The notes under the pieces are model-generated. The model ran no database searches. It was not told the DNA's origin and worked only from the letters and a program-made list of their open reading frames with translations. The position numbers and the translations under genes are program-made. Positions 50,733 through 63,677 of a stretch of DNA of 64,000 nt are shown piece after piece; the stretch's first letter is position 1; each line of letters opens with the position of its first letter. Source of the stretch: Camarhynchus parvulus (Eukaryota; Chordata; Aves; Passeriformes; Thraupidae); contig NC_044572.1 of NCBI RefSeq assembly GCF_901933205.1, positions 91,106,965-91,170,964 on the forward strand, written 5' to 3'.

Positions 50733-53700
50733 ATGACTAAAAAAAGGAAACGTCAGGAGGATTTCCAGAAAGTGAAATTCAAAGTTGGGAAAAAAAAGCC
50801 TAAGCTAGAGAATGCAACTGATACTACCTTCAAAACAAAGGCCATACAAATTCCTGAGCAGCTTAAAGAAGATGGAGTGCTTCCTACACAAAATAGAAAA
50901 CTTAACATAAAGGTATGCTGTGATATTGCATTCTGAAATGACAGAAAATTGCTTGCCTTTTGTCTAGGTTGACTATGTTTACTGCAATTTGGGAAAAAAC
51001 ATTTATAAAAAAAGTAAATAAATGCAGTGGGCTATCTGAATGCAGCCTCGTTTTAAAACAATCTTGTATTTCTCTGGGGGTTGGATTTGTTTTACTTTCT
51101 TTGTGTCATCTTCTGTCTCTTGCAGCTCTGTGCTTAAATGGAGGAAGGCTTTTCAGGCAGGGGTTTTGTAGTTCTGCTTTTGAGAACAAGAGTGAGAGGA
51201 CTTTCCTTTGGTCATCACTCTGTTGAGTCAGTGGGGTTGTGCATAAACTTAAGAATGAGACCTAAGGACAAGTCATTATATCTTGTTTTTCCTATCACTG
51301 AATTCTGAATATTTGTTAATTGTTGTGCTATAAAATGCATACCATGTTCGTTCTAAACCGATTTACTATTATGAACAGCAGTACATCATAAGAATATTCT
51401 GTATTTTTAAGTATTTAGGAAAAATGTGCAGAAAATACATGGGGGAAGTTTGAACATTAAAATAATAATGATGGCAAGTGTATATATTTGTTTCCTTACA
51501 GGATCTGCTCTCACAGATGCATCACTATAGTCCTGGGGTTAAGCATAATGCACTTCTCGGACTCAAAGAACTCCTGTCTCAGTATCCCTTTGTAATTGAT
51601 GCACACCTTTCCAGTATAATAAGTGAGGTGGCAGCTGTGTTTACAGACAAAGATTCCAGTGTCAGAGGAGCAGCTGTTCACCTGCTGCAGTTCTTGGCTT
51701 CAAAAATAAGAGCGGAACAGATTGCTCCATTTTTTCCTTTGGTAAGTGCCCATCTCTCTAGTGCCATGACTCATATCAGTGAGGGAATTCAGGAAGATTC
51801 ATTGAAAGTCTTGGATGTTTTATTGGAAGCATACCCAGCTCTTCTTACAGACCGCAGCATTATATTGTTGAAGAATTTTGTAGAGCTTATTTCTCACCAG
51901 CAACTCTCAAAAAGACTGAAAAGCAGGGACAAACTTTCGTGGATGCTGTCTGTTAACCCAAATCGCAGAGTAACTTCTCAGCAGTGGAGGTTGAATGTAC
52001 TTACTAGGCTCAAGAAGTTTCTCCAGGCAGTGGTAGATGGATCCAGTGATACGGAGGATGAAGGGCTTCAAGAGCAGAAGGACAACTCTCATTCTGTGAG
52101 GAACCCAATATGTATTAGTTGGAAGCTCCATGCAAATAATCAGCAACCTATACAACTGTTTGAAAATGGTGGCTTACGACCAAAGATCAACTCATCATTT
52201 AGACTGAGGTGAGAAAATGTTAACTAGTTTGGGAATTTAAGCAATTAAATTGTGTGATCACAATTTAATTTTTTTTGTGGGATTGTCCCTTAGCCATATT
52301 TCAGGACACTTAGTGTAATGTGTAGTGTACTGCAGAGGCTGGATAATACAGGAATACTCGACAGATAACTGTATTGTGTATATCAAGAACCTTTCCATTA
52401 TAAAGGCTTTATTTTATGCTATTAATGATAATTTTGGATTACCAGCTCTGTTGGGATATTTTTGGAATGCAAACTGACAGCTTCTTGCAGGATATCTAAC
52501 AGACCTAGGGACAAGTAGGCAAATTTCTTTGTGTGACATGTAAGCTTGTTTGTGATAATGAATTTCACTGAAATTTTGTGCTTTTACCTTCAGGAGTCTG
52601 TCATAAGCTTAGGAGTGTGTTATCTTTGACTGTAGCTCCTTTTAAAAAGGACAGCAGGATGGGATGTGTCTGGTGGTATGAAGTTCTGCTGAGTTTCAAA
52701 TTCTAGATATTTTAATCACTTCGCTTTTTATATTTTCTCTGTGGATGAAAGATGTCTTGGCTGAGACATGCTGATGAATATGAAAGGAAGCATAGTGTGC
52801 TTAGTCACAGAAAGGTTTGTGTGGGTTTCAGTAGTACTCTAAACAGATGTGAGCTGAAGTTAAGGGAAAAATAAACAGCTGTTTGGATTCCTCTCTGATT
52901 CACCCACTAGAGGTGAACCTCCCACCTCACTTTATGGTGCTTTTTGAACATTGGCATCCTCATATGCATTACTATGGATGTTACATACCTGCTGGCAGGA
53001 GACCTGGAATGGTGACTTAAAAAATGGAAGCAGTTTAGCTGTTACATAGCTCTGTTCCCTGTGGATACCAAGGTGGTTTGAAGAAAAAACACAATCCTTG
53101 TTTTACTGCTGGAGTAGACAAAATAAGAGGTATAAAGCAGTTGTACCAAATTCATCTAGGAAGTCAGTGGCAAAAAGGGGGATTAAACCCACAGCCTACT
53201 CCATTACTATGTCCATCTTATATCTTTGAAGGAATGAAGGACAGAAGAAGAGGTGTTCTCTCTGAATACACAGGTTGACCTGAATTGGCAGGTGTTTTCC
53301 ATCTGTGTCAGGGAGAGGCATCCATTCCTGCTCTCCTAGGCTTCCTCTTTGGAGGTAGCATATTACTTATGGTAGGTATAGGAAACATATTAAGCTAAGT
53401 AAGAAGGTCAGCTTATTCTCCTAAAAGTGGTTGTCAGCATAAATGTTCAGTCGTGACCAGCAGTATCTGCTGCAGGTGAGATTTTAGCTGGCAGCTAAAA
53501 TCACAACTGAACATCACCAACTAGGCTGGTGATGCCCCCTTGAGGCAGGGGAAGGGTTCAGTGCTGAGCACAGAACAGTCCTATTGAGTTCCTCTTTGCA
53601 GTCAGAAGCACACAGTTGTGGACCACTGTGTGTCAGAGGATGCTTGTATTGTGCCCTGGGTGATATGCAGTGTGTGATGTACCAGTCCGTGTAATAGCTG

Positions 53701-56700
53701 AAGATGCATTGTATCCAAGGTCTAGGAAAATAAACTTTACATCTGGTGTCACCTGAATTGGATTCCGCTTTTCTGAGGAGCTAGATTTTGGTGGAACATC
53801 GTGATGTGCTTCTGGTTATAAATACTTACAAAAAGATGTTTGCAAGCATGAGGAGGAGCCAGAAGAATAGAAGGAAACATGGCTAGAATCCAAGGCGAGA
53901 TTGGCAAAGCAAGCTGATGGCAGCAGAACAGAAGAATAGAGAGGGAAGGATCATCTGCTGAAGGTACTAAAATGTTCTCATTTTATTGCATTTGTGCATA
54001 TTTTTGGTGTATTCATTTTTCACAAGGGTACAGCTTGTTTTGGTGACTATGTGTGAAGTTCCAATAGTGAAGAGTTGTGGTGCTGGTTTTTGTATTGGCC
54101 ACTGAAATAATTTCTAATAATCTCAAGGTGTTTAATTCTGTCACTTCCAATCCCAGTTGTTGCCTTTTATAGCCATTCCCAGGCCTCTGCTATGGCCACT
54201 ACTGCAAGGACAGAAACTAGTTGTAATAAGAGCTGCAATACTCTGTGTGTGTGTGTTTTTAAAGTCAAATAGTCATGTCTATGACTAGCTAAGGATAATG
54301 AGTTGACCAAACCATAAGTAATTATTTGCAGAGTGTGTGTGTGTATTGGTGGTCTTGTCACTAATACTCCAAGTAAATTTCAGCTTTGTTTTTCCAAACT
54401 GCATAATAGCATACTAAATTTTTCAAGTTCCTGTATCTATTTAATCTTGCAAGCTCATTGGACAGGGCTGACATATCAATGATAACCTAGTGATAATGGA
54501 ATGAGATTTTCTGAATCAGTTTGCAGTATTACTGTGTAATAAAAAGGATAGATTCTGAGCTTGGAATGCTGGATGATTCAATGATGCAAATCTTAAGAGT
54601 TTGTTATCTTCTGTTGTGTGGTAGATCTTCCTACTGTGTATAAATTAAAAATTGCAGTGTATTAGGAAATTGTTAGAATGTATTCTCTGCATTATGTGCT
54701 GACTGTGCTGCTTTTTGCATCAAACTCATTGCAGGTGTGGAAAAACAGAAAGGCTTCACAACTCAAATGTGGTGGTACCAAGGCGTGTTTTTTTTTTTGA
54801 CCGGAAGAGAAACTGTTGAGCTTCAGGTTCTGCTGAGAGTTCAATATGAAGCTGCAGAGAAAAGCAAAAATGACTTGAGAAACTGAAATGGAAGATGAAG
54901 CATAGCCAATAAATATGTACATGTGCATCGAAGAGAAATGGAGAATGCAGTTCACTTGGCGTGCTGTGTGTTTGCTGCATTTGGCAGTGCACACAGAAAA
55001 GGAGGACAAGTAACCTGGCTTAAACTGCGAGCCACAAAAACTTAACTTCCAAAGACTTTTCCTGTTTTAAAGACCAGCAAGTTATTTCCTTGTTTTCTAT
55101 TTCTTTTATGCTTCCTTTGACTTCCCTTTGCTGAATTTCTGTTGTCTTCTTATTTTCAAATGGCAGATGTTTACATGATTTTTTGTTTGGTCCTGCTGTA
55201 TAAAAATACTGGCATTTTAAAGACAAATGGCAGCTTAGGGGGCACACAAATACCTTGTAGCTCCCTTCAATAGTATTTCATTCTGATATGAAGGTAATAT
55301 GCTTTGCAGTGTTTCTAAAAGTCACCCTACCACTCAAGAGTAGTGATAGTAGATTTGTGACAGCGCAATTGCCATCAAACCTGCCCAGGTCAAGTGAAAT
55401 CAAATGAATGCTGGACAGATTGCTATAAGACTTTGTCATCATCAGTTACTGGCACCTAAAATGTATTTTGCACTTTTATTGTTAACTCTGAATATGTGGA
55501 GCAATCTTACCTTGAGAGATAGGGGCTTCTTCTGCAGGGGTGCATGAAAGCTATGCTAAGAATTCTTACCCCAATGCTTCCAGCAGCTAGGAGGAGTACC
55601 CCTTTTGGGACTAATTATTCCTTTTTCCATTCCTTGTTTCAGAAAAGTACTGAAATAGTTGTGTGTTACACTTCTGTAGAAGTCTTTCAGCGTGGATTAC
55701 CAGCTCTTCAGGTTTCATGCACTATTCACTTTTTAATTGGGAGATTTTTGTGTTCCTTAAATAAATTGCTGGAATTCCAGAGTTCTGCTGTAATATCAGG
55801 TGTTTTTTAGAAAAGAAATTACTAAAGACTACTACTTCAGAACTATTCCAGCCAATTACTGAAATTTCAGACTCTCATCTGAGAGCATAATCCTGTCACA
55901 GTATAGCATTTACAGGACAGCCTCACTTTTTCAATCAGATTATAGTCTTGGTATCAAAAGGCTTTAGAATTCATTGTGATTGTAACTGAAAGATGGGATT
56001 TGTCTGTTGTATTTGAGATGACTGAGAGTTAAAAAGTCTGAGATAGAACCACTCACCTTAAACTTTCTAGTCTGAAAGAAGCCGGTGTCTACTGCAGTGC
56101 CTGCACTACAGAAGGGAAGTAAGGCAAAAAACCAAACAAATAAACCAAATTCTATTTATTGGATATGTTGGTTGCTGCAGTTAAAGCTAAGCTTTATGAA
56201 ATTTTAACATGTTTGATAATTGTAGTAAGTAAAAGTAAAGCAAATTTTTTTTCTTATGATCAGTTATGTTTCCACTTATCCCTTTTATTTTGTGGTGGAG
56301 ATCTAATTTCTCTCCCTCATCTTGCCTTCATTGAAAAATAGCTTGTATTTGTCTCACACTTTGTTTTTTCTCCCTGTTCCTTATCCACGTCATTAATAGC
56401 TGGGTTTTGGTTTGGTTATTTTCTTGATACACTGATATCAACTAGAGGGAAATGCCCGAATAAAATTACGATGATTTGTATTATAGATGATGGCAGCAAC
56501 ATGTAGCTAGAAGGATAGAACTAATAGAAGATATAACTAATAGGATAATTTGGAGGTGACTAGGGAAAACTGCTTTACCTCTTCAATATGAAATTAAAAT
56601 ACTTGTCAACAAAACTTCTGCAGGTCTGTTGAAAGTTTTCCAGTTCCTATTTTGAGTGTATATGTAAAGAAAAATGACTTGGAGATGATCACTGAAATAA

Positions 56701-59700
56701 AAGGGAGTTTAGCAGGAGGTTCAGTGTGCTAATCTTATGTATGTTAGGAGATTAGAATTACGATAGGAATTCCCTGCCATGAATTAGGAAACAAAATCAC
56801 AATGGAAAACAATTTTACAAATGATCGATTGAAACTGTTGTTGCCTTTTTTTAAGGAATCTGTACTCGTTAAAATTAACAGGATTTATCCAGGGTTTTAG
56901 TTCATTTAAAGAATCTTCTTTTCAAATTGGATACAAATTCAATTGCTTGAATTTGTAGTAGTGTGTAGTAGCAGTGTTGGGTCATAACTGCTGATTATCC
57001 TTTCAGAGACACAAGGTGTTTTTTGAGTAGGGAAGAAAAAGAGTTGCTTTTCTTGATTTCTGGGAGATATTATATTAATTTAAACTGTATCTTAGTTTTT
57101 AAAAATTTTTAACTTCCTTATCAGATAATTTTCTGTTTAGTTGCCTTTCAGAGCATAGTAGCTAAACATCAGATGGGAACCAAAGATATATTTTTACAGG
57201 AACACTTTTTTCCACATTTGATATGAAAAACATTGTGTTTATTATAGTTGGAGATTGTTATTAAGTGTAATAAACCTCATGCATTTGACAACACCTTGTA
57301 GTCAGCTTCATTATTTTGTTTTAATGAGCTTAAAAGGTTTTTTTTATTATTTTGTTGTGCTGAATATAATTAATTCCTTACCGTTGGTTGAAAGTGATAG
57401 GATAATGCATATTGTATTTCTCCATTTCATAGACTTTACATGTAACAATGGGGAAAGAAATACTGAAATCTAAGAAGTTGTTAAAGAAGCACACAAAGTT
57501 GCAGGGAGACTTGGGAGCAGGTTTGTTGTAGATGGTTTGAACTCCCTTTTTTTCCATACTGAAATATCTAGCAAGAAGGCCAGTAAATGTTTAATGTGTT
57601 AAAAAAAGTAACTTTTCCCATTATTTAGAAACCAGAAAAATGGTACTATTGTAATCTTGTTTTGAAAGGTGTGATCTTTATCTTTTTATGCTCTTTTGCT
57701 TTTGTTGTTTAGGTCTCTGACAAGTGTAATGGACAGTGCAGAAAAAGGCCTGTCCTCGGCTGAAAACTTAAAAGGTTTTATTGAGATAATAATTCCATTA
57801 CTGATTGAGTGCTGGATTGAAGCATCTCCTGCACAATCAGCTCCCATTCTTGGAAACCTTTTGGAATCAGAATCTCAGCAGCTCATGCAGCAAGTTCTTA
57901 GCATAATACATTTATTATGGAAACTCACGAAGCGACACGATGAAACATACAAAATGGTAAGGGAGAAATGATCCATGGCATAATGACGACAGTTGATTTT
58001 GTTTTGATTAGAAGCTAGTGGTTTGGTGATTTGAAGTACTGAAGACACTTCATTAAGAGAGAAAAAGCCTAGGTGTTGAGTAGATTTTGAATCTGGATTT
58101 TGTTGCTTTCTACTGTAGAAAAGAATCTGTTGAACTGAGCCAGGAGTTCAGTAAATAGTCTCCAGGAATCCTCCTTGTCTGCAGCACAAATTTTTGAAAC
58201 TGGAAATGGTAATGGAGGAGAGGAGCATTTTGTCTCTCAGATAACCTCTAGAATATAAATTGGAACCAAGTGTAGAATGGGGTTGTTTTTTCCTTGTCTT
58301 GGTGTGTTGGAAAATTTCTTGGGGGTGGGGGAATGAACAAACCATAAATGTTTGGAAAGGTGGAAGATAATGGTGGTTTGAGATCCTGTAATTGCTTGGT
58401 GCAATCTGTGTTGCTGTGTCATGATTGGTGGGATCATAAGACATTGGATCAAAAAGGATTTTAGGAAGTATCCTCTGAAATAGTTTTTTTTTTTCCCCAG
58501 GTTATTTTCTCTGTATTTTACTTAGATAACTGAATTGCTTATTTTGCTGACTTTTGCTGCTTTTCCAAAAATTTTGCAAATTGGAAAATTTGCAACTATT
58601 GAGTAGTTGGAAGAAATGTCTTGACAGCTCTTGGTTTAACCTGTGTATAGGACTGTAGGTCCCTTTGTGAAATGAAAAGCTACACATAGGGTAATCACTG
58701 GAAAACATTTGTAGAATCATTATATTAGACCAAAGTTACCAAACATACCCAGCTTTGAGGGATGGATTCAGTGTGTCTGAGCAAAGCACACTGTTCCTCT
58801 TTTTTCTTCATCATCTTTTCTAGAGGCCCTCTTGGAAATGGGTAAAAAACAGGTGCTTGAACTGGTAGATTCCTGTGGCAGCCTCCTGTCCCTAGCGTTT
58901 TTCTGAAGGATCCTGGACAACTGCTGCCCTTAGCCCTAGGGTGCCTGTGGTTTGGTTACGTGAATGGCATGCTCCTCTGTCAATATATGAACTGGTTTGG
59001 GTACACGTAGTTGGATTATGACCTTAAGTTTTTGTGGGGAGAAAAAAATCTGAGGTTCATACAACTTGTTTTTTGGTGGAGCAAATTTCATTTTAGATTA
59101 ATGGTTTGTTTTGTCTTTATAGTTACCATTATATACAAAATGCATTCAAATGGCACAGTTTGAAAATGAAAGCTTTGCTTACTTAATAGCCCTTGGGCTT
59201 ACAGGCCAAAGTGGTTATTATAGTCACTGTGGAAAACCACTCTGAATATGCTTGGTGGAAAGCTATTGATTTTTCAAATAGTTTAATGGTCATTCTCTGC
59301 TCTTAATAGTCGAATATCGAAAAGATTATTCTGCCTGATCAATTTGATAGCAATGCAGGCTTTTTTAGTGGTGAGTTCTGCTGGACACTTTGTGGAATGG
59401 TGACTGTCTGCTAACCTGCAAAGAAGTATTGGAGTATGTTTTAATGGAAAACTCAGAACAGTGATTGCACGTTAAACAGAGTCCACTCTGATTTTAAGAA
59501 CTCTGATAAATTGTTATAGAAGTACTTTCATTCAGATCTGTAACTCAGATTAGTATTGCATATATCCACGTAAATATGTGCTAAAGTGGTTCAGTTAGCA
59601 ACATGTTGTTACTCAACATTAACTTAAGAGCATCTTGTTATACTCCCTTGTTTTGTGGACCTTCATGCACAGCACTTGAAAGTAAAGGTTTATAAACAAC

Positions 59701-60953
59701 TTGGAATCAGAAGGTAAAGTTCCTAGTTTCATTGATTCCAATAATGAATTTTAGGACATAATTGTCTGGATTTATTTAATTTGCTGCCACGTTTTCTGTC
59801 TATCATCTGCTTTCCTTAACAGGAACTATGGCTTCGAATGAATTACCTTGTTGATTTCAAGCACCACTTCATGCGTCATTTTCCTTATTCTTTACAAGAT
59901 ACAGTAAAACACAAAAAGAAAGATCCATGCAAAAGGTAAGAGTAAAATCAATGTCATGTACCAGCTTTTAACTTCATAAGAGAAGTGGGACAATGTGACT
60001 CACGTCCTTTATCAAATATTAAGTTTTTAATGGTGGAAAAGAAAACTTTATTACTCATTGAATATCTGTGGAAATGCAGTTATAGGAAGGTTGCACTGCT
60101 TCAAACTGAGACGTTTTAGTTGTTCTTTGTAAAAGTATTGTATAGGAAGTTGTCTGAATAGCATCCAGTAGAAAATTAAGTGCTGCCTTAGGGAAGTGAA
60201 AGTATTTTATTCAACTCTTGATCTGGAATTTGCATATTGCTAAATGGTGATTGTTTTAGGCTGACTGGTTTCATATTTCTGCATGTTTTCTTCAGCTGAC
60301 TGCTTGCTGAATTACATTAAACATACCCCAAACATCCTTTTCACCTCCATATAGTCTTCTCTAGTTGAATTATGGGGCTGGGTGAGGACAGCTTGGAGGG
60401 GAGATGGGCACACTGTGGCTGTCCTGTAGGGCAAAGCAGTACTGCAGCAGAAGCCAAACACACATTTCTTCACTACTGAGCTGTCAGAACAGATGCACTA
60501 ATTCTGTTTTGCTACAGGCCAGTAGTAACTTGTCTCCATTCTCAGCTCCCAGATGTGAGACTAAATTCATGCTAAAGTTGTTCTGAAATCATTCTGCACC
60601 TTTGCAGTCTATGTAGAACACTGGTGTTTGTACAAGGGGTATCAGCTGTTGTCCATTTTTATTTCAAAAATAATTTTTTGAAATCTTTCTGTTCTCCCCC
60701 CCTCCTCTCCTTAGCAACAGGAACTGTATGAAATCCTCAAACAACATCGACCATCTTTTACTGAATTTAACCTTGTGTGACATAATGGTTTCATTAGCAA
60801 GTGCTTCAACACTTCAGACAGACTCTGGGTGGCTGGACATGATAAGGAAATTTGTGACAGACACTCTTCAGGATGGCAGCAAGTTGAATAGCAAGCAAGT
60901 GAACAGATTGCTTGGGGTGACTTGGAGACTAATGCAAATACAGCAAAACAAGG
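50733..60953 (+). CDS. TEX10: TEX10, Ipi1-like rixosome subunit (5' part)
   Basis: Five coding exons: 50724-50912 (ATG 50733), 51502-52208, 57713-57956, 59823-59935 and 60715-60953. Phases agree throughout, and the last exon ends in AAG G|GTAAGA, so the gene continues beyond the window. The 494 residues here are about the first half of a protein of about 930 in human. The basic start [20 protein letters not shown] is typical. Exon 51502-52208 (residues about 61-296) holds HEAT-like helices and the Ipi1 N-terminal region ([30 protein letters not shown]). [12 protein letters not shown] is also characteristic. TEX10 acts in the nucleus with PELP1, WDR18, LAS1L and SENP3 in 60S maturation and in rixosome recruitment to chromatin. 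No frame damage is seen. Confidence 0.97.
53443..53514. repeat. Bulged inverted repeat in TEX10 intron
   Basis: Inner arms GATTTTAGCTG (53480-53490) and CAGCTAAAATC (53492-53502) are perfect around a single base. Outer arms 53443-53456 and 53501-53514 pair with one mismatch (ATGTTCAGTCGTGA with TCACAACTGAACAT), leaving a 23-base bulge on the left and overlapping the inner right arm by 2 bases. Confidence 0.8.
54242..54258. repeat. (TG)n microsatellite
   Basis: About eight TG units; a second short run lies at 54336-54346. Confidence 0.85.
54350..57712. other. TEX10 intron, no further feature seen
   Basis: The intron between exons ending 52208 and starting 57713 holds no exon or bounded repeat that I recognise apart from the hairpin and microsatellites listed. 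Confidence 0.45.
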
Positions 60954-62224
60954 GTAAGATGAGTAGTTTCTGGAAAGCAAAATTATGCACTGACAAAGCT
61001 TTGAGTTGTTTCAGCATTTTAATGCTGCACTTTATGTTCTCAGTTGTTACATCAAAATGCATTTTGTCATAGAGGTAAAATGAATTTCATGGTGATATCC
61101 TTGAATGCAGCATTGGAGACTTTGTTTTTGGAATGCTTTTGGAATGCTTTTAGATTCATCCTGTTGATATCCAAAGTATGAATATATTTGTACCTGTTTT
61201 CTGGTTTTGCTTCTTAAGATACTCTTATAAATGGAAGATTAGCTTTATATTGAAAAAGTAACTACTAGACTGTAGAGGGGCATGATACTTTAATGTACCA
61301 GTCCTTATTTAAAATCATTAACACAGCTTATAGACTTTCTCAAATACTGTCAGATGACCAGTTTAGTTCTGTGGTGATGTGAAATGCCAAGATACTTTTG
61401 ATGGAGGCTGCTGTTGAGTATTTTTCAAGGTGTTTGATTTGAATTCTTTTCCAAGAGAAAACATTTCCAGTTATGACTTGCAGGACCAGTCTAATATTTT
61501 AGCTTGCTTTTTTTCTTTCATTTCAAGTGCTACTTGGTTGTATTCCAAATGAGACCTTGCATATATAGAACTTCAAGAAAGGACTTTATCAGTAACCAGA
61601 AAAGTGACAGCAGTCTTTTATATTTTACCAGTGTGATAGAAATGAATTCCACATCCAAGTAGTTTAAAGAAAAGCCCTTAGCAACAGATACAATTGTTAG
61701 AGTTGTAAAATGAAAATATGTCAAATGTCCTTCAAATACATTTTGGCAGTTAGTTATATTTCCTGCCAAATCCATTTTAATTGGGAATCTGTCTATTCCC
61801 ATGTCCCTGGTGACAAAGGTAATAACTGCTCATTCCTATCTGCACTTCAAATTTAGCTTGTGTTAAAGGAAAATAATAATCCAAAGTCAGGGCCTGCTGC
61901 ACCACCTGAGATAAAGTAGAGGAGTTGCTACGCAGGAAAATAGCTTCCAAGTAGGTTGTTAGACTGTTAGTTATTTCAGGCTTTCTTTGTAATGAAATAC
62001 TGATTTTTTTTAACTTTGCCAAACTTCTACCAAACAGTGGATAATTTAATAATTTTCTGCTGATCCTGTAGAAGTTCATTGTGAAATTAGGTGTCTCACA
62101 AAGCTGTGTCTGTTTGTGTGGATGGTTTATCTCACCCCTTCAAGATAATCCTCGTGCTGTACTAAAAACCTGACTAGGTGTCAGATTGTAATTACTCTAC
62201 CAGCTGTAGAGGAGATACAGCCTT

Positions 62225-62953
62225 GATGTACTGGGGCAACAGGAAGGTGGTTCAACAAGGAGAAGTGCAAAGCCCTGCACCTGGAGAGGAACAATCCCAT
62301 GCACCTGTACCTGCTGGGGGGCAACCAGGTGGACGCAGCTTGGCAGTAAAGGACCAGGTGGAGCCAGCAATGGGGCCTTGTGACAAAGAAGCCCAGTGGG
62401 GTCCTGGGCTGCATTGGGAGTGTTGACAGCAGGTTGAGGGAGGTAATCCTGCCCCTCTACTCTGCACTGGTGTGGCCACTCCTGGAGCAGTGTGTCCACT
62501 TTGGGGCTCCTCAGTAGAAGAGTGGCATGGACATACAGGTGAGAGTCCAGCAAAGGCTGTGAAGATGGTGAAGACGCTGGAGCTTCTCACCTGTGAGGAA
62601 AGGCTGAGTCAACTGGAAATGGGAAGATTTGGGAAGCGTCTCATCAATGTATGTAAATACTTGAAGGAGGGGTGCAAAGAAGAGGGAACCAGGCTCTTTT
62701 CAGCGGTGTCCAGTGACAGGACAAGCAGTGAAAACAAACTGAAACACGGGAGATGCTGTCTGAACATGGGGAGCACCCTTTTCACTGTAAAGATGACCAA
62801 GGCACAGGTTGCCCATAGTGATAGTGGAGTCTCCATTCTTGGAAATACTCAGAAGCCATTTGGACATAGTTGTGAGCAGCCAGATCTAGCTGATCCTCTT
62901 TCAAATGAGCTCAGTCATTCATTCCCACTCTTATCATTATGTGATTCTATGGA
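62225..62953 (+). mobile_element. CR1 LINE 3' region in TEX10 intron
   Basis: CR1 3' order on the plus strand: AAGTGCAAAGCCCTGCACCT, GAGGAAAGGCTGAGTCAACT, AAATACTTGAAGGAGGGGTG, GTCCAGTGACAGGACAAGCA, GCACAGGTTGCCCATAG, ending near TTATGTGATTCTATGG. The plus-strand frame of 191 codons at 62472-63047 is a by-product of this element. It lies after the last TEX10 exon seen, so within an intron. Confidence 0.88.
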
Positions 62954-63621
62954 AGAAAAACATTCTGTCCTTGATTGGTTTTTTGATAACATTCTAGAAA
63001 TTTTGAACTGTGTTGTGTCAGATGGGACTGCAAAAGATGATACATAGAAAAAAAAATAACTCTTGGTTTGTTGAAAACAATTTGACATTGAGATTAAAGC
63101 CTGGAAGGGTATGTGTTATTTAGAAGACAATGCAAAGTGAAATATGAGCCATTACAGTAAAAAAAAAAAAGCTTAGAGCACAATGGAAAATCAAAGGAGG
63201 GGAAGTTTAGATAGAAAAACCAAAAGAGCTAATGAAAAAGAGATTAGTTAAAACCATAGTGAACCTCCTGTACATTATCTTGTACAAGCATGGTTCCATT
63301 TTTCTGGATTGCCTGTTTTGAGTGGAGATTTATGCTGGGGTGAAATGCAAATATCCCCTTTCTTCTGTGAATGTGTAGAAGAGCTTGTAGCTGTGTTATC
63401 TGAAGATTTATCTCCATCACTTAAGATCAATCTTGGGACCTCTCTGTAATTAGGAGGTCTGCTCCTTTCTTGCATTTCTCAGCTATGACTTCAACAGCAG
63501 CTTGCCTGCTAGTTGTGTTTTTGATGAATTTTCTTCATGCAACGAAAGAGAGCACACTCAGTCACTTCAGAAGGAAGCTTGACATGTGCCAGTTAAAACA
63601 GAAGTATTTTAAAACCTCATG

Positions 63622-63677
63622 AGTTCTTCAGCTGTGTTTTGGACATCTGTATGAGTCCAAAACACAGCTGAAGAACT
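63622..63677. repeat. Perfect 23-bp inverted repeat with 10-base loop
   Basis: Left arm 63622-63644 (starting AGTTCTTCAGCTGTG) and right arm 63655-63677 (ending CACAGCTGAAGAACT) are exact reverse complements separated by ATCTGTATGA. Transcribed with TEX10, it would fold into a mismatch-free hairpin. No TA or other short direct repeat marks it clearly as a transposon. Confidence 0.95.

Noticed and set aside
62472..63047. 191-codon plus-strand frame near the right end
   Set aside because: It lies in a CR1 3' region, whose conserved sequence happens to stay open; it is not a gene.
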